This document shows positions 17,062 to 25,474 of a stretch of DNA of 64,000 nt, piece by piece. The first letter of the stretch is position 1, and every line of letters starts with the position of its first letter. Source of the stretch: an uncultured Rhodospirillaceae bacterium (GTDB lineage: Bacteria > Pseudomonadota > Alphaproteobacteria > Azospirillales > Azospirillaceae); the NCBI GenBank assembly GCA_937927415.1, contig CALBDS010000004.1, positions 1 to 64,000 of the forward strand. Direction: 5' to 3'. The notes under the pieces are model-generated. The model was not told the origin of the DNA. It was given only the letters and a program-made list of their open reading frames with translations, and ran no database searches. The translations under genes and the position numbers were made by a program.

Positions 17062-18435
17062 ATGCTGGCGGACAAGATCCAGGAGGTCTTCAACGAGCCG
17101 GGTTGCGGAATCAACCAGGCGAAGACCACCAAGGAGCGCAAGAAAGGCTGCTCCAAACCGTTGAAACCCGGCGCTGCGGCGGGCGGATGCGCCTACGACG
17201 GCGCCATGATCGCGTTGCAGCCCATCGCCGATGTGGCGCATCTGGTTCACGGCCCCATCGCCTGCCTTGGCAATTCCTGGGACAACCGCGGCACGCGCTC
17301 GTCCGGTTCGCAGCTCTACCGCACCGGCTTCACCACCGATCTGTCGGAACTGGACATCGTTCACGGCGGTGAGAAGAAGCTGTACAAGGCCATCAAGGAA
17401 ATCGTCCAGCAGCACAACCCGCCCGCGGTCTTCGTCTATCAGACCTGCGTGCCGGCCATGATCGGCGACGACATCGAGGCCGTGTGCAAGTACGCCGCCA
17501 ACAAGCTGGGCGTCCCGGTCATTCCGGTGAACGCGCCGGGCTTCGTCGGCTCGAAGAACCTGGGCAACAAGCTGGCCGGCGAAACCCTGCTCGATCACGT
17601 GATCGGCACGCGGGAGCCGGAGGTGTCCACCCCCAACGACGTTTGCATCATCGGCGAATACAATCTGGCCGGCGAGTTGTGGCTGGCCAAGCCGCTGATG
17701 GACGAGATCGGCATCCGCATCCAGTCCTGCATCTCCGGCGATGGCCGCTACAACGAGATCGCTGCTGCCCACCGGGCGCGCGTGACCATGGTGGTGTGCT
17801 CGCAGGCTCTCATCAACGTGGGCCGCAAGATGGAGGAACGCTGGGGCATCCCCTATTTCGAAGGCTCCTTCTACGGCGTCACCGACATGTCGGACACGCT
17901 GCGCACCATGGCGACCATGCTGGTGCAGCGCGGCGCCGACCCGGCGATGATCGACCGCGCCGAAGCGGTGATCGCGCGTGAGGAAGCGGCGGTGTCCAAG
18001 CGGCTGGAACGCTACAAGCCCCGCTTCACCGGCAAGCGCGTGCTGCTGTTCACCGGCGGCGTGAAGTCGTGGTCGATGGTGACCGCCCTGGAAGAAGCCG
18101 GCCTGACCATCGTCGGCAGCTCCACCAAGAAATCCACCAAGGAAGACAAGGAAAAGCTGAAGAAGCGCAAGGGCGAGGAGTTCCACATGTGGGACGACCT
18201 GAAGCCCAAGGAGATGTACCGCATGCTGCGTGACAGCGAGGCGGACATCATGCTGTCCGGCGGCCGGTCGCAGTTCATTTCACTCAAGGCCAAGGTTCCC
18301 TGGCTGGATGTGAACCAGGAACGCCACCACGCCTATGCGGGCTATGACGGCATCGTCAACCTGTGTGAGGAAATCGACAAAACCCTGTCGAATCCGATCT
18401 GGCGGCAGGTGCGCCTGCCGGCCCCGTGGGAATGA
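17062..18435 (+). CDS. nifE: NifE, FeMo-co scaffold alpha-type subunit
   Basis: A 457-residue NifD paralogue that with NifN forms the scaffold on which the NifB product matures into FeMo-co. Conserved cluster-binding cysteines are visible at 43 (GGCAYDG), 68 (IACLG) and 129 (QTCVPA). A Cys-rich N-terminal patch (about 15-30) is typical of NifE. GGAGG precedes the ATG at 17062; an upstream in-frame start would enter the promoter and is rejected. nifN follows 13 bp later. The Lys-rich stretch near residue 350 is ordinary for the family. Confidence 0.98.
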   Translation: MLADKIQEVFNEPGCGINQAKTTKERKKGCSKPLKPGAAAGGCAYDGAMIALQPIADVAHLVHGPIACLGNSWDNRGTRSSGSQLYRTGFTTDLSELDIVHGGEKKLYKAIKEIVQQHNPPAVFVYQTCVPAMIGDDIEAVCKYAANKLGVPVIPVNAPGFVGSKNLGNKLAGETLLDHVIGTREPEVSTPNDVCIIGEYNLAGELWLAKPLMDEIGIRIQSCISGDGRYNEIAAAHRARVTMVVCSQALINVGRKMEERWGIPYFEGSFYGVTDMSDTLRTMATMLVQRGADPAMIDRAEAVIAREEAAVSKRLERYKPRFTGKRVLLFTGGVKSWSMVTALEEAGLTIVGSSTKKSTKEDKEKLKKRKGEEFHMWDDLKPKEMYRMLRDSEADIMLSGGRSQFISLKAKVPWLDVNQERHHAYAGYDGIVNLCEEIDKTLSNPIWRQVRLPAPWE

Positions 18436-18448
18436 GGAGGCCGCCGCC

Positions 18449-19864
18449 ATGACGCACATCACCCGTTCGCCCGCCTCCACCAAGGCCGCATCCACCAACC
18501 CGCTGAAGATGAGCGCGCCCTTGGGCGGTGCGCTGGCCTTTCTGGGCATGGACCGCTGCCTGCCGCTGTTCCACGGGTCGCAGGGCTGCACCGCCTTCGG
18601 CATGGTGCTGCTGGTCCGCCATTTCCGCGAGGCCATCCCGCTCCAGACCACCGCCATGAATCAGGTGTCCACCATCCTGGGTGGGTACGAGAATCTGGAA
18701 GAGGCGCTCAAGACCATCTACGAGCGCAACAAGCCCGCCTTGATCGGTGTGTGCACCACCGGCGTCACGGAAACCAAGGGCGAAGATCTGGACGGCCACC
18801 TCAAGACCTTCCGGATGCGCAACCCGGACCTGAACGACCTCAATCTGGTGTTCGTCAGCACCCCCGACTTCAATGGCGGGTTCGAAGACGGTTACGCCGC
18901 CGTGGTCCAGGGCATCGTGGAGAGCTTCGCCGAGCCGGCGGACCAGCGGATCAAGGGGCAGGTCAACATCCTGGCCGGCTGCCACCTGACCCCCGGCGAC
19001 GTGGAGGAAATCCGCGATATCGTCGAGAGCTTCGGCCTGACCCCGATCATCGTGCCCGACCTGTCGCTGTCCATGAGCGGGCGGCAGCCGTCCGACTTCA
19101 CCGCCACCTCGCTGGGCGGCACCACCATCGATCAGGTGCGCTCCATGGGCGCGTCGGAGGTGACGCTGGTGCTGGGCGAGCAGATGCGCCGCGCGGCGGC
19201 CGCGCTGGAGCTGAAGACCGACGTGCCGTCGCTGTTCTTCGACCGGCTGACCGGCTTGGAAGCCAGCGACCGCTTCATCAAGGCGCTGGCGGAGATTTCG
19301 GGCCGCCCGGTGCCGACAAAGCTGCGCCGCCAGCGGGAAAGCCTGGTGGACGGGATGCTCGACGGCCACTTCTTCCTGACCCGCAAGAAGATGGTGGTGG
19401 CGCTGGAGCCGGATCACCTGTTCACCGTCACCAGCTATCTGCAGGATCTGGGCGTGGATGTGGTGGCGGCGGTGGCGCCGCAGCAGGCGGCGGTGCTGGA
19501 GAAGGTCAAGGCCGGCACGGTGATGGTCGGCGATCATTCCGACGTGGAGGCGATGGCCAAGGGCTGCGACCTCATGATCGCCAATTCCCACGGGCGGATG
19601 GGGTCGGCACGGTCCGGCGTGCCGCTGTACCGCATGGGGCTGCCGATGTTCGACCGGCTGGGCAGCGGTCTGGTGGTGTCGGTGGGCTACCGCGGGTCGC
19701 GCGACCTGTTGTTCGCGCTGGCGAACATCTTCCTGGCCGCCGAAACCGACCACGAGTCCCACCACGGGAACCAGTCCCACGAACACGGACATGACGGCTG
19801 CTGCGGTGGCTCCGGCCACGGCGACGGCCGGGAGGGCGGGTCATGCGGATGCACCGGCGCCTGA
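18449..19864 (+). CDS. nifN: NifN, FeMo-co scaffold beta-type subunit, with His/Cys tail
   Basis: A 471-residue NifK paralogue, partner of NifE in FeMo-co assembly. The cluster Cys in SQGCTAF and the TTGVTETKGED segment mark the family. The last roughly 41 residues (431-471) are unlike the NifN core: eight His and four Cys among Gly/Asp/Glu, including SHEHGHDGCC and SCGCTGA. This looks like a metal-binding tail. Its end overlaps the nifX start by 22 bp. GAGGAGG just before the ATG serves as ribosome site and overlaps the nifE stop. Confidence 0.97.
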   Translation: MTHITRSPASTKAASTNPLKMSAPLGGALAFLGMDRCLPLFHGSQGCTAFGMVLLVRHFREAIPLQTTAMNQVSTILGGYENLEEALKTIYERNKPALIGVCTTGVTETKGEDLDGHLKTFRMRNPDLNDLNLVFVSTPDFNGGFEDGYAAVVQGIVESFAEPADQRIKGQVNILAGCHLTPGDVEEIRDIVESFGLTPIIVPDLSLSMSGRQPSDFTATSLGGTTIDQVRSMGASEVTLVLGEQMRRAAAALELKTDVPSLFFDRLTGLEASDRFIKALAEISGRPVPTKLRRQRESLVDGMLDGHFFLTRKKMVVALEPDHLFTVTSYLQDLGVDVVAAVAPQQAAVLEKVKAGTVMVGDHSDVEAMAKGCDLMIANSHGRMGSARSGVPLYRMGLPMFDRLGSGLVVSVGYRGSRDLLFALANIFLAAETDHESHHGNQSHEHGHDGCCGGSGHGDGREGGSCGCTGA

Positions 19865-20334
19865 AGGTCATTGGTGGAACCGACGCCCGCACGGACGGCG
19901 CCCAGGGGCGGCGCCGCAAAGGAGGATCAATGAAGGTTGCCTTCTGCACCCAGGACATGCTGCACGTCGATGCGCACTTCGGCTGGGCCAAGAACATCGT
20001 GATCTATGAGGTGGACAAGGCCGGCTACACCATGGCCGAGACCTGCCAGTTCGGCGGCTCCATGTTCGAGGACGGCAACGAGGACAAGCTGGTCCCGAAG
20101 CTGGACGCGCTGGCCGACTGCGCCATCGTTTACCTGTCGGCCATCGGCGCCTCGGCGGCGGCGCGGGTGGTGGCGAAGAAGATCCACCCCGTCAAGGTGG
20201 AAGCCACCGAAACCATCACCGATCTGCTCGACAAGCTGGTTGTCACCATCAACGGCAACCCGCCCCCCTGGCTGCGCAAGGCGCTGAGCAAGGGTGAAGA
20301 GCAGACATTCGATTTCGAAGACGAGGAGGCGTAA
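19843..20334 (+). CDS. nifX: NifX, FeMo-co precursor carrier
   Basis: A 163-residue protein of the dinitrogenase iron-molybdenum cofactor binding fold, which holds NifB-co or VK-cluster between NifB and NifEN. The core from about residue 30 has MKVAFCTQDM, the DAHFGW motif and the C-terminal NPPPWLRKAL segment. The start at 19843 is preceded by GGAGG and overlaps nifN by 22 bp, which implies translational coupling. A Met at residue 30 would give a shorter core-only form, but NifX proteins commonly carry the basic N-terminal leader seen here. Confidence 0.95.
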   Translation: MRMHRRLKVIGGTDARTDGAQGRRRKGGSMKVAFCTQDMLHVDAHFGWAKNIVIYEVDKAGYTMAETCQFGGSMFEDGNEDKLVPKLDALADCAIVYLSAIGASAAARVVAKKIHPVKVEATETITDLLDKLVVTINGNPPPWLRKALSKGEEQTFDFEDEEA

Positions 20335-20339
20335 GACTC

Positions 20340-20798
20340 ATGACCGCGACCGATGTGGCCGAAAACCTGGAAGCGCAGTTCGAAAAGACCCTCGTCATGC
20401 TGTTCCGCGCCGAGGATTCCTATGGCGCGTGGGAAGGCAAGAGCGACGACGACCTGCTGTCGCCCTTCATCCTGGATCGTGAAGCCCGCGCGGCGATCCC
20501 GATCATCGGCGACCCCGACCCCGATACCCTGTGGCGGCTGGAGCTGTTCTACAAGGCGGTCGGCATCACCATCGAAAAGGTGTCGGGCGTCATGGCCGGG
20601 CCGATGCTGAAGATGAGCCACGAGGGCTTCGGCCGCGTAGTGCTGCTGGCGGGCCGTCTGGTGGTGGTGTCCAAGACGCTGCGCGACGTGCACCGCTTCG
20701 GCTTCCCCACCAAGGACAAGATGAACGCCGACGGCGCCAAGTTTGTCCGCGACGCTCTGGCCCTGATCGACCAGTACCCCGATCTGGCCCGCGGCTGA
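20340..20798 (+). CDS. NifX-associated nitrogen fixation protein (DUF269)
   Basis: A 152-residue DUF269 protein, nearly always encoded directly after nifX in molybdenum nitrogenase clusters. It carries the family segment DDLLSPFILDREARAAIPIIGDPDPDT and then LELFYKAVGITIEK, of which only short parts are quoted here. Its function is unproven; association with FeMo-co synthesis is inferred from constant linkage. It starts 5 bp after nifX and is followed by the DUF683 gene. Confidence 0.95.
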   Translation: MTATDVAENLEAQFEKTLVMLFRAEDSYGAWEGKSDDDLLSPFILDREARAAIPIIGDPDPDTLWRLELFYKAVGITIEKVSGVMAGPMLKMSHEGFGRVVLLAGRLVVVSKTLRDVHRFGFPTKDKMNADGAKFVRDALALIDQYPDLARG

Positions 20799-20809
20799 GG
20801 ATGGATGCC

Positions 20810-21010
20810 ATGACCGATGTTGCCGCCCTGAAGGACGAGATCAAGAAGCTGAACGCCCGTGCGACCGCCAAGAAGATGGATCTGCACGACCTGTCCGAAG
20901 AACTGCCGCAGAACTGGCAGACCATTCTGACGGTGGCGCAGGAAACCTATGACGCCTTCAAGCTGCTGACCGAAAAGCGGGCGGAGCTGAAGGCGCTGGA
21001 AAAAGCCTGA
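20810..21010 (+). CDS. DUF683 (CCE_0567-type) nif-linked small protein
   Basis: A 66-residue all-helical protein with the family pattern LKDEIKKLNARAT, KMDLHDLSE and the C-terminal ELKAL. It is found between the DUF269 gene and fdxB in most alpha- and gammaproteobacterial nif clusters. The ATG at 20810 has GAGG 9 bp upstream; the ATG at 20801 is too close to it. Function unknown; a Fe-S or metal-linked role in the nif cluster is only suggested by context. Confidence 0.93.
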   Translation: MTDVAALKDEIKKLNARATAKKMDLHDLSEELPQNWQTILTVAQETYDAFKLLTEKRAELKALEKA

Positions 21011-21069
21011 GCCTTCACGATTTTCCCCTCCCCCTGCCCTTCTCTCTTTTCGAGCACGGAGCATTCCCC

Positions 21070-21369
21070 ATGAGTGAGTTCGTCACCGGCCAGACCCGCG
21101 GCGGCAGCGCCTGGACCCCGAAGTTCGTCGAAACCATCGATCAGAAGCAGTGCATCGGCTGCGGCCGCTGCTTCAAGGTGTGCGGGCGTGACGTCCTGGA
21201 GCTGATCGGCATCACCGAGGACGGCGACATCGTGGACGCCTTCGACGATGAGGCGGAAAAGAAGGTGATGAGCGTCAAGGAACAGGGCAACTGCATCGGC
21301 TGCGAAAGCTGCGCCAAGGTCTGCTCCAAGAGCTGTATCACCCACAAGCCGCTGGCCGCCGCGGCCTGA
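21070..21369 (+). CDS. fdxB: Ferredoxin III, nif-specific (2[4Fe-4S])
   Basis: A 99-residue ferredoxin with two cysteine motifs: CIGCGRCFKVCGRD near residues 28-40 and CIGCESCAKVCSKSC near 75-90, with an insertion between them as is typical of FdxB. It likely passes electrons to nitrogenase or to cofactor assembly. The gene lies in the nifENX operon, 59 bp after the DUF683 gene. A 15-bp stem hairpin (21377-21410) follows its stop. Confidence 0.95.
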   Translation: MSEFVTGQTRGGSAWTPKFVETIDQKQCIGCGRCFKVCGRDVLELIGITEDGDIVDAFDDEAEKKVMSVKEQGNCIGCESCAKVCSKSCITHKPLAAAA

Positions 21370-21376
21370 CCCTATT

Positions 21377-21410
21377 CCCGTCCGTCCCATCCCCCGGTGG
21401 GGCGGACGGG
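21377..21410 (+). repeat. Hairpin between fdxB and nifQ
   Basis: A 15-bp stem (21377-21391 with 21396-21410, two G-T pairs, loop CCCC) right after fdxB. No T-run follows, so it may be an RNA-stability or attenuation element rather than a full terminator. Confidence 0.5.
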
Positions 21411-21497
21411 TGCCAGGGGGGCCGCATGTCTTGCGCCTTCCGCCCTTGCGGTCCCCCGGCTCGCTTCCTTGATTTCCACGCCTGAACGGAGGCCAGC

Positions 21498-22100
21498 ATG
21501 GGTCATGTTCCCGTGTCTGCGGACCTTTCGGCGGCGGCGCTGTATCAGTGGCTGCTGGACCGTCAGGCGTGCTGCAATATTTTCGACGCCCATGTCTTCG
21601 CCTGCGTCCTGTCGCACCGGCTGCCGCTGGGGATGGAGACGATGGGGCTGACGCCCCAGGCGATGAACCGGCTGCTGGCCCGCTATTTCCCCACCGCCCT
21701 GGCCGATGGGTTGCCGTGGAGTGCCGCCGTCTGGGGCGATGTTCAGCCCCCGCCCCTGCCCCCGCTGCTGGCCGCCGAAGTGGCCGACCTGACGGCCCTG
21801 ATGCTGGAGCACCGCGCGCAGGGGACGGAGGATGAAGAGTGGCTGGCGGCGATGATCGCGCGGGCCTGTCTGGACACCGTTCCGCTGTGGATGGCGCTGG
21901 GCCTGCCCAGCCGGCGCGATCTGAACGCGCTGATGCGCCGCCATTTCCCCGTTCTCAGTGCCCGCAACGACGGCAGCCAGGGCTGGCGCCCGTTCCTGTA
22001 CCGGCTGCTGTGCCTGGACAGCGGCCTCATTCCCTGCGGCAACGACCGCTGCACCGACTGCGGCGCCGGTCATGTGTGCCTGGGCTGGGTGGAATGGTGA
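21498..22100 (+). CDS. nifQ: NifQ, molybdenum donor for FeMo-co
   Basis: A 200-residue protein with the NifQ C-terminal cysteine signature C-x4-C-x2-C-x5-C (CGNDRCTDCGAGHVC, about residues 181-195), which holds an Fe-S or Mo-Fe-S cluster. NifQ supplies molybdenum to NifEN/NifH. A pair of Met at the segment DRQACCNIF and a helical N-terminal domain fit the family. GGAGG-like sequence is upstream. It is the last gene of the first nif cluster, 128 bp after fdxB. Confidence 0.93.
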   Translation: MGHVPVSADLSAAALYQWLLDRQACCNIFDAHVFACVLSHRLPLGMETMGLTPQAMNRLLARYFPTALADGLPWSAAVWGDVQPPPLPPLLAAEVADLTALMLEHRAQGTEDEEWLAAMIARACLDTVPLWMALGLPSRRDLNALMRRHFPVLSARNDGSQGWRPFLYRLLCLDSGLIPCGNDRCTDCGAGHVCLGWVEW

Positions 22101-22172
22101 AACCTGCGGCCCCCTCCCCGACGGGGCTACGGCATTCCCACATCGCGCAATGCATTGACAGGCAATAATGTT

Positions 22173-22296
22173 TCATCGTCATCCCAGCGAAGGCTGGGAT
22201 CCAGACGGTGTTTCCAAGGCCAAAACCTTGGGGACTCATATCGCCGCTGATCGCGGCTCAACACCTGGATTCCAGCCTTCGCTGGAATGACGATGA
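22173..22296. repeat. 124-bp palindromic intergenic repeat
   Basis: Two 32-base arms (22173-22204 and 22265-22296) are near-perfect inverted copies; each arm is itself a hairpin (CCAGCGAAGGCTGG type). The interior holds a further hairpin (22214-22231). This CGTCATcCCAGCGAAGGCTGG pattern is the widespread REP/MITE-like element of many proteobacteria. It ends the nif cluster and carries no gene. Confidence 0.8.
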
Positions 22297-22374
22297 CATA
22301 AGGTGCTTCATGTCAGTGGGTGAGCGATGTGTTCATCCGACAGCACCACCGGGAAGGGGGCGAAACGCCGGGAA

Positions 22375-22731
22375 TCACGCCTTCTTGACGAATTCCGACT
22401 TCAGGTTCATGGCGCCGATGCCGTCGATCTTGCAGGCGATGTTGTGACCATCGGCCCCGTCGGTCAGGCGGATGTTCTTCACCTTGGTCCCACCCTTGAC
22501 CACCAGCGACGAGCCTTTGACCTTCAGGTCCTTGATGACGGTCACGGAATCGCCGTCGTTCAGCACGTTGCCGTTGGCGTCCTTCACCACCGCGTCCCCG
22601 GCACCCTCAGCGGCGGCGGCACCCGAGGTCTCGGGGTTCCATTCATGGGCGCATTCGGGGCAGATCCACAGATTGCCGTCCGGGTAGACGTGTTCGGAGC
22701 CGCACTGGGGGCACTTCAGTTCGTTTTCCAT
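22375..22731 (-). CDS. PhnA/YjdM family zinc-ribbon protein
   Basis: A 118-residue protein with an N-terminal zinc ribbon (CPQCGSEH at about 7-14 and CPECAHEW at about 24-31) and a C-terminal PhnA domain (about 48-118, VVKDANGNVL to the final Lys-Lys-Ala). The old name alkylphosphonate uptake protein is not supported by biochemistry; function is unknown. It is the last of a minus-strand run after rluB and rsmD. Confidence 0.9.
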   Translation of the reverse strand: MENELKCPQCGSEHVYPDGNLWICPECAHEWNPETSGAAAAEGAGDAVVKDANGNVLNDGDSVTVIKDLKVKGSSLVVKGGTKVKNIRLTDGADGHNIACKIDGIGAMNLKSEFVKKA

Positions 22732-22766
22732 GATTATCCTTATGGTTCAACAGGCTGCCCGGCGCC

Positions 22767-23330
22767 TCAGCCCCAGCGCAGAAACGTAACCCGCGTGTCG
22801 CCGTAGACGCGTTCGTCCAGCGGCGTGAAGCCCTCGGGCACGGTGACGGCGGCCGATGCGGCCTCCTCAAGAATCACCAGCGCCTCGGGTGCGAACCAGC
22901 CGCCGGCGGACAGGGCGGACAGGGCCTTCTCCCCCAGGCCGCGGCCATAGGGGGGATCGAGAAAGGCAAGCGTCACCGGCTCCGCCGGTGGTGGGGGCTT
23001 GGTGGCGTCGCCGCGCAGAACCCGCGCGTTGGCCGATTCGCCCAAGGCGGCGGCGTTGGCCCGTGCGCTGTCCAGCGATCCCCGCGCCATGTCGAGCAGC
23101 ACCGCCCGCTGCGCCCCGCGCGACAGGGCTTCCAGCGCCAGCGCGCCGGTGCCGCAGAAAGCATCCAGCACCACCGCACCGTCGAGCGGCGATTCGCCGT
23201 CCGGCCCCCAATCACAATGGGCCAGGATGTTGAACAGCGCCTGCCGCGTGCGGTCGCTGGTGGGGCGCACGTCGCGGCCCGGCGGGGCCGACAGGGTGCG
23301 CCCCCGGTGCTTACCGCCGACGATCCGCAC
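22767..23330 (-). CDS. rsmD: 16S rRNA (guanine966-N2)-methyltransferase
   Basis: SAM-dependent enzyme of 187 residues that methylates G966 in the 30S subunit. It begins at GTG with MRIVGGKHRGR, the standard RsmD start; a longer frame to 23420 would sit inside rluB. The SAM loop DAFCGTGALALEALSRGA and catalytic LDPPYG motif are present. The start overlaps the end of rluB by 20 bp, so the two RNA-modification genes are translationally coupled. Confidence 0.93.
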   Translation of the reverse strand: MRIVGGKHRGRTLSAPPGRDVRPTSDRTRQALFNILAHCDWGPDGESPLDGAVVLDAFCGTGALALEALSRGAQRAVLLDMARGSLDSARANAAALGESANARVLRGDATKPPPPAEPVTLAFLDPPYGRGLGEKALSALSAGGWFAPEALVILEEAASAAVTVPEGFTPLDERVYGDTRVTFLRWG

Positions 23331-24993
23331 GGCCGGCGTTCCTGGGGCCAGCGTTCCGTGGGCCACCCGTCCCCGAGCCGCCCTCGCGCCGCGGCGGACG
23401 CCCGCCGGGCGAACCGCCATCGGGGCGGTCCAGCTTCAGACGCTCGCTGAAGGAGGCACGGTTGCCCTGGGACCGCGGCGCCTCCGCCGGAGCCGGAGCC
23501 TTGGTCTGGGGGGCGGATTTCGACTGGGCGGGCCGGGCCGGGCGGGCGGGCTTGCCCGCCGGAGCCGAGGCCGCACCGGACGCCGGGCGGGACGGCCCCT
23601 TGCGTGCACCGGACGCCGGACGCTCATCACCGCCGAAGCGGTCGGCACCAAAACGATCACCGCGCTCACCGCCGCGGGACGGCTTGCCACCCGGCGCCGA
23701 AGCACCGGCCGACGCCGGGCGGGACGGCCCCTTGCGCCCACCGGGCGCCGGACGCTCATCGTTGCCGAAACGGTCGGCACCAAAACGATCACCGCGCTCA
23801 CCGCCGCGGGACGGCTTGCCACCCGGCGCCGAAGCACCGGCCGACGCCGGGCGGGACGGCCCCTTGCGCCCACCGGGCGCCGGACGCTCATCGTTGCCGA
23901 AACGGTCGGCACCAAAACGATCACCGCGCTCACCGCCGCGGGACGGCTTGCCGCCCGGCGCCGCAGCACCGGCCGACGCCGGGCGCGGCGGTCCCTTGCG
24001 CCCACCGGGCGCCGGGCGCTCATCGTCGCCGAAACGGTCGGCGCCGAAACGATCACGGGCCGGACGGCTCCCCTTGGGGGCCGGGGCCTCGTCGCGGGCG
24101 AAAGCGGCGGGTGCGGCGGGCTTGGGTGCCGAGCGGCGGGCGGGCTTGGGTGCTGCCTTCGCCGTCCCGGTCTTGGCGGGTCCCGCCTTGGCCGGTTCGG
24201 CATCCTCCCCGCCCTGGATGGCGAAGAAGCGGGCAAGCTGGTCCTTCAGCACCCGTTTCGGCACCTCTTCCACCGTCCCCTCCTCCAGCTTGCCGAGCTG
24301 GAAGGGACCATAGGCGATGCGGATCAGGCGGTTCACCACCAGCCCCAGCGATTCCATCACCTTGCGGATTTCGCGGTTCTTGCCTTCCTTGATGCCGACG
24401 GTCAGCCAGGCGTTGGCGCCCTGCACCCGGTCCAGCACCGCTTCGATGGGGCCGTAATGCACCCCTTCGACGGTCAGCCCCCTGGCAAGAGCGGCAAGCT
24501 GCTTTTCGTTCACCATCCCGTGGACGCGGACGCGGTAGCGGCGGGTCCAGCCGGTGGCGGGCAGTTCCAGGAAGCGGGCCAGCTCGCCGTCGTTGGTCAG
24601 CAGCAACAGCCCTTCGGTGGTCAGGTCGAGACGCCCCACCGACACCACCCGCGGCATGTCGGACGGCAGGGCGCTGAACACGGTGTCGCGCCCCTTCTCG
24701 TCCCGCGCGGTGGTAACCAGCCCCGACGGCTTGTAGTACCGCCACAGGCGGGGCGGTTCCGGTTCGGGCACCGGCTTGCCATCCACGACCAGTTCGTCAC
24801 CGGGACGCACGACGCAGGCCGGGCTGTCCAGGGTGCGGCCGTTGACCACCACGCGGCCTTCGGCAATCCAACGCTCCGCATCGCGGCGCGAGCACAGGCC
24901 CGCGCGCGCCAGCCGTTTGGCGATGCGTTCTCCAGCCTCCGGGGCCGCAGAAGCGCCGGTGCCGTCCACAGAATCAGTCTCAGGGATGTCCAT
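23311..24993 (-). CDS. rluB: 23S rRNA pseudouridine synthase (RluB/RsuA type) with repetitive tail
   Basis: About 560 residues: an S4 RNA-binding domain (about 20-70, IAKRLARAGLCSRRDAE) and an RsuA/RluB catalytic domain (to about residue 255, catalytic Asp in VGRLDLTTEG). About 300 residues of Gly/Arg/Pro/Ala-rich disordered tail follow. It should make pseudouridine 2605 in 23S rRNA. The tail holds in-frame copies of a 44-residue repeat (unit with DRFGADRFG and RPAPGGRKGP) and is basic, so it may add RNA binding. Start uncertain: ATGs at 24993, 25005 and 25053 are in frame and none has a strong ribosome site. Confidence 0.9.
   Translation of the reverse strand: MDIPETDSVDGTGASAAPEAGERIAKRLARAGLCSRRDAERWIAEGRVVVNGRTLDSPACVVRPGDELVVDGKPVPEPEPPRLWRYYKPSGLVTTARDEKGRDTVFSALPSDMPRVVSVGRLDLTTEGLLLLTNDGELARFLELPATGWTRRYRVRVHGMVNEKQLAALARGLTVEGVHYGPIEAVLDRVQGANAWLTVGIKEGKNREIRKVMESLGLVVNRLIRIAYGPFQLGKLEEGTVEEVPKRVLKDQLARFFAIQGGEDAEPAKAGPAKTGTAKAAPKPARRSAPKPAAPAAFARDEAPAPKGSRPARDRFGADRFGDDERPAPGGRKGPPRPASAGAAAPGGKPSRGGERGDRFGADRFGNDERPAPGGRKGPSRPASAGASAPGGKPSRGGERGDRFGADRFGNDERPAPGGRKGPSRPASAGASAPGGKPSRGGERGDRFGADRFGGDERPASGARKGPSRPASGAASAPAGKPARPARPAQSKSAPQTKAPAPAEAPRSQGNRASFSERLKLDRPDGGSPGGRPPRREGGSGTGGPRNAGPRNAGRADRRR
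23575..24060. repeat. 132-bp tandem repeat inside rluB
   Basis: A 132-bp unit recurs in register; the landmark GTCGGCACC/GTCGGCGCC occurs at 23641, 23773, 23905 and 24037, exactly 132 bp apart. The middle copies are almost identical and the outer ones diverged. The unit is 44 codons, so copy-number change keeps the frame. It encodes the RluB tail. Confidence 0.9.
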
Positions 24994-25089
24994 GGCACCG
25001 ACCATAGGGCCAAGCGCGGTTTCCCGCAACGGATTCACATGCTCCGGATTCACATGGACGGCCGCACAAGGCGCGTGTGCGGGCGGACC

Positions 25090-25299
25090 TCAATCCTCCA
25101 GCCGGAAGCCCACCTGCATCACCACCTGATACTGGGCGACCTTGCCGCCGCGCACGGCGCCGCGGATTTCCTTCACCTCGAACCAGTCCACATGATTGAG
25201 GGTGGCCGAGGCGCGCTCGACACCGGCGGCAATGGCGGCTTCGATGCTTTCCTCGGCGGTGCCGACGATATCGACCTTCTTATAGACATGGTGTTCCAT
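25090..25299 (-). CDS. Dodecin family flavin-binding protein
   Basis: A 69-residue protein with the dodecin fold: MEHHVYKKVDIVGTAEESIEAAIAAG start, a central ASATLNHVDWFEV strand with the stacking Trp, and the VAQYQVVMQVGFRLED C-terminus. Dodecins assemble as 12-mers and store or buffer flavins (FMN, riboflavin). AGGGAGA lies before the ATG. It is divergent from purQ and separate from rluB. Confidence 0.92.
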   Translation of the reverse strand: MEHHVYKKVDIVGTAEESIEAAIAAGVERASATLNHVDWFEVKEIRGAVRGGKVAQYQVVMQVGFRLED

Positions 25300-25474
25300 G
25301 GCGTGCTCTCCCTTTGTGGTTCAGGCCGTTGCCGACAGCTTGCGCCCGCCGGCCCCCAGGATCAACCACGGGCGCGCATGAAGGATCCCACGGCAGCGCA
25401 CTTGCGCTGCTTCGCCGCTGGCTCTAGTGTCCGCGGTGTTGTTTCACCCCCGTTTGCCGAGCGAAACCGCGCCC

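Noticed and set aside
23575..24060. Possible CRISPR array (regular repeats)
   Set aside because: Units are 132 bp, contiguous, in-frame coding and without distinct spacers.
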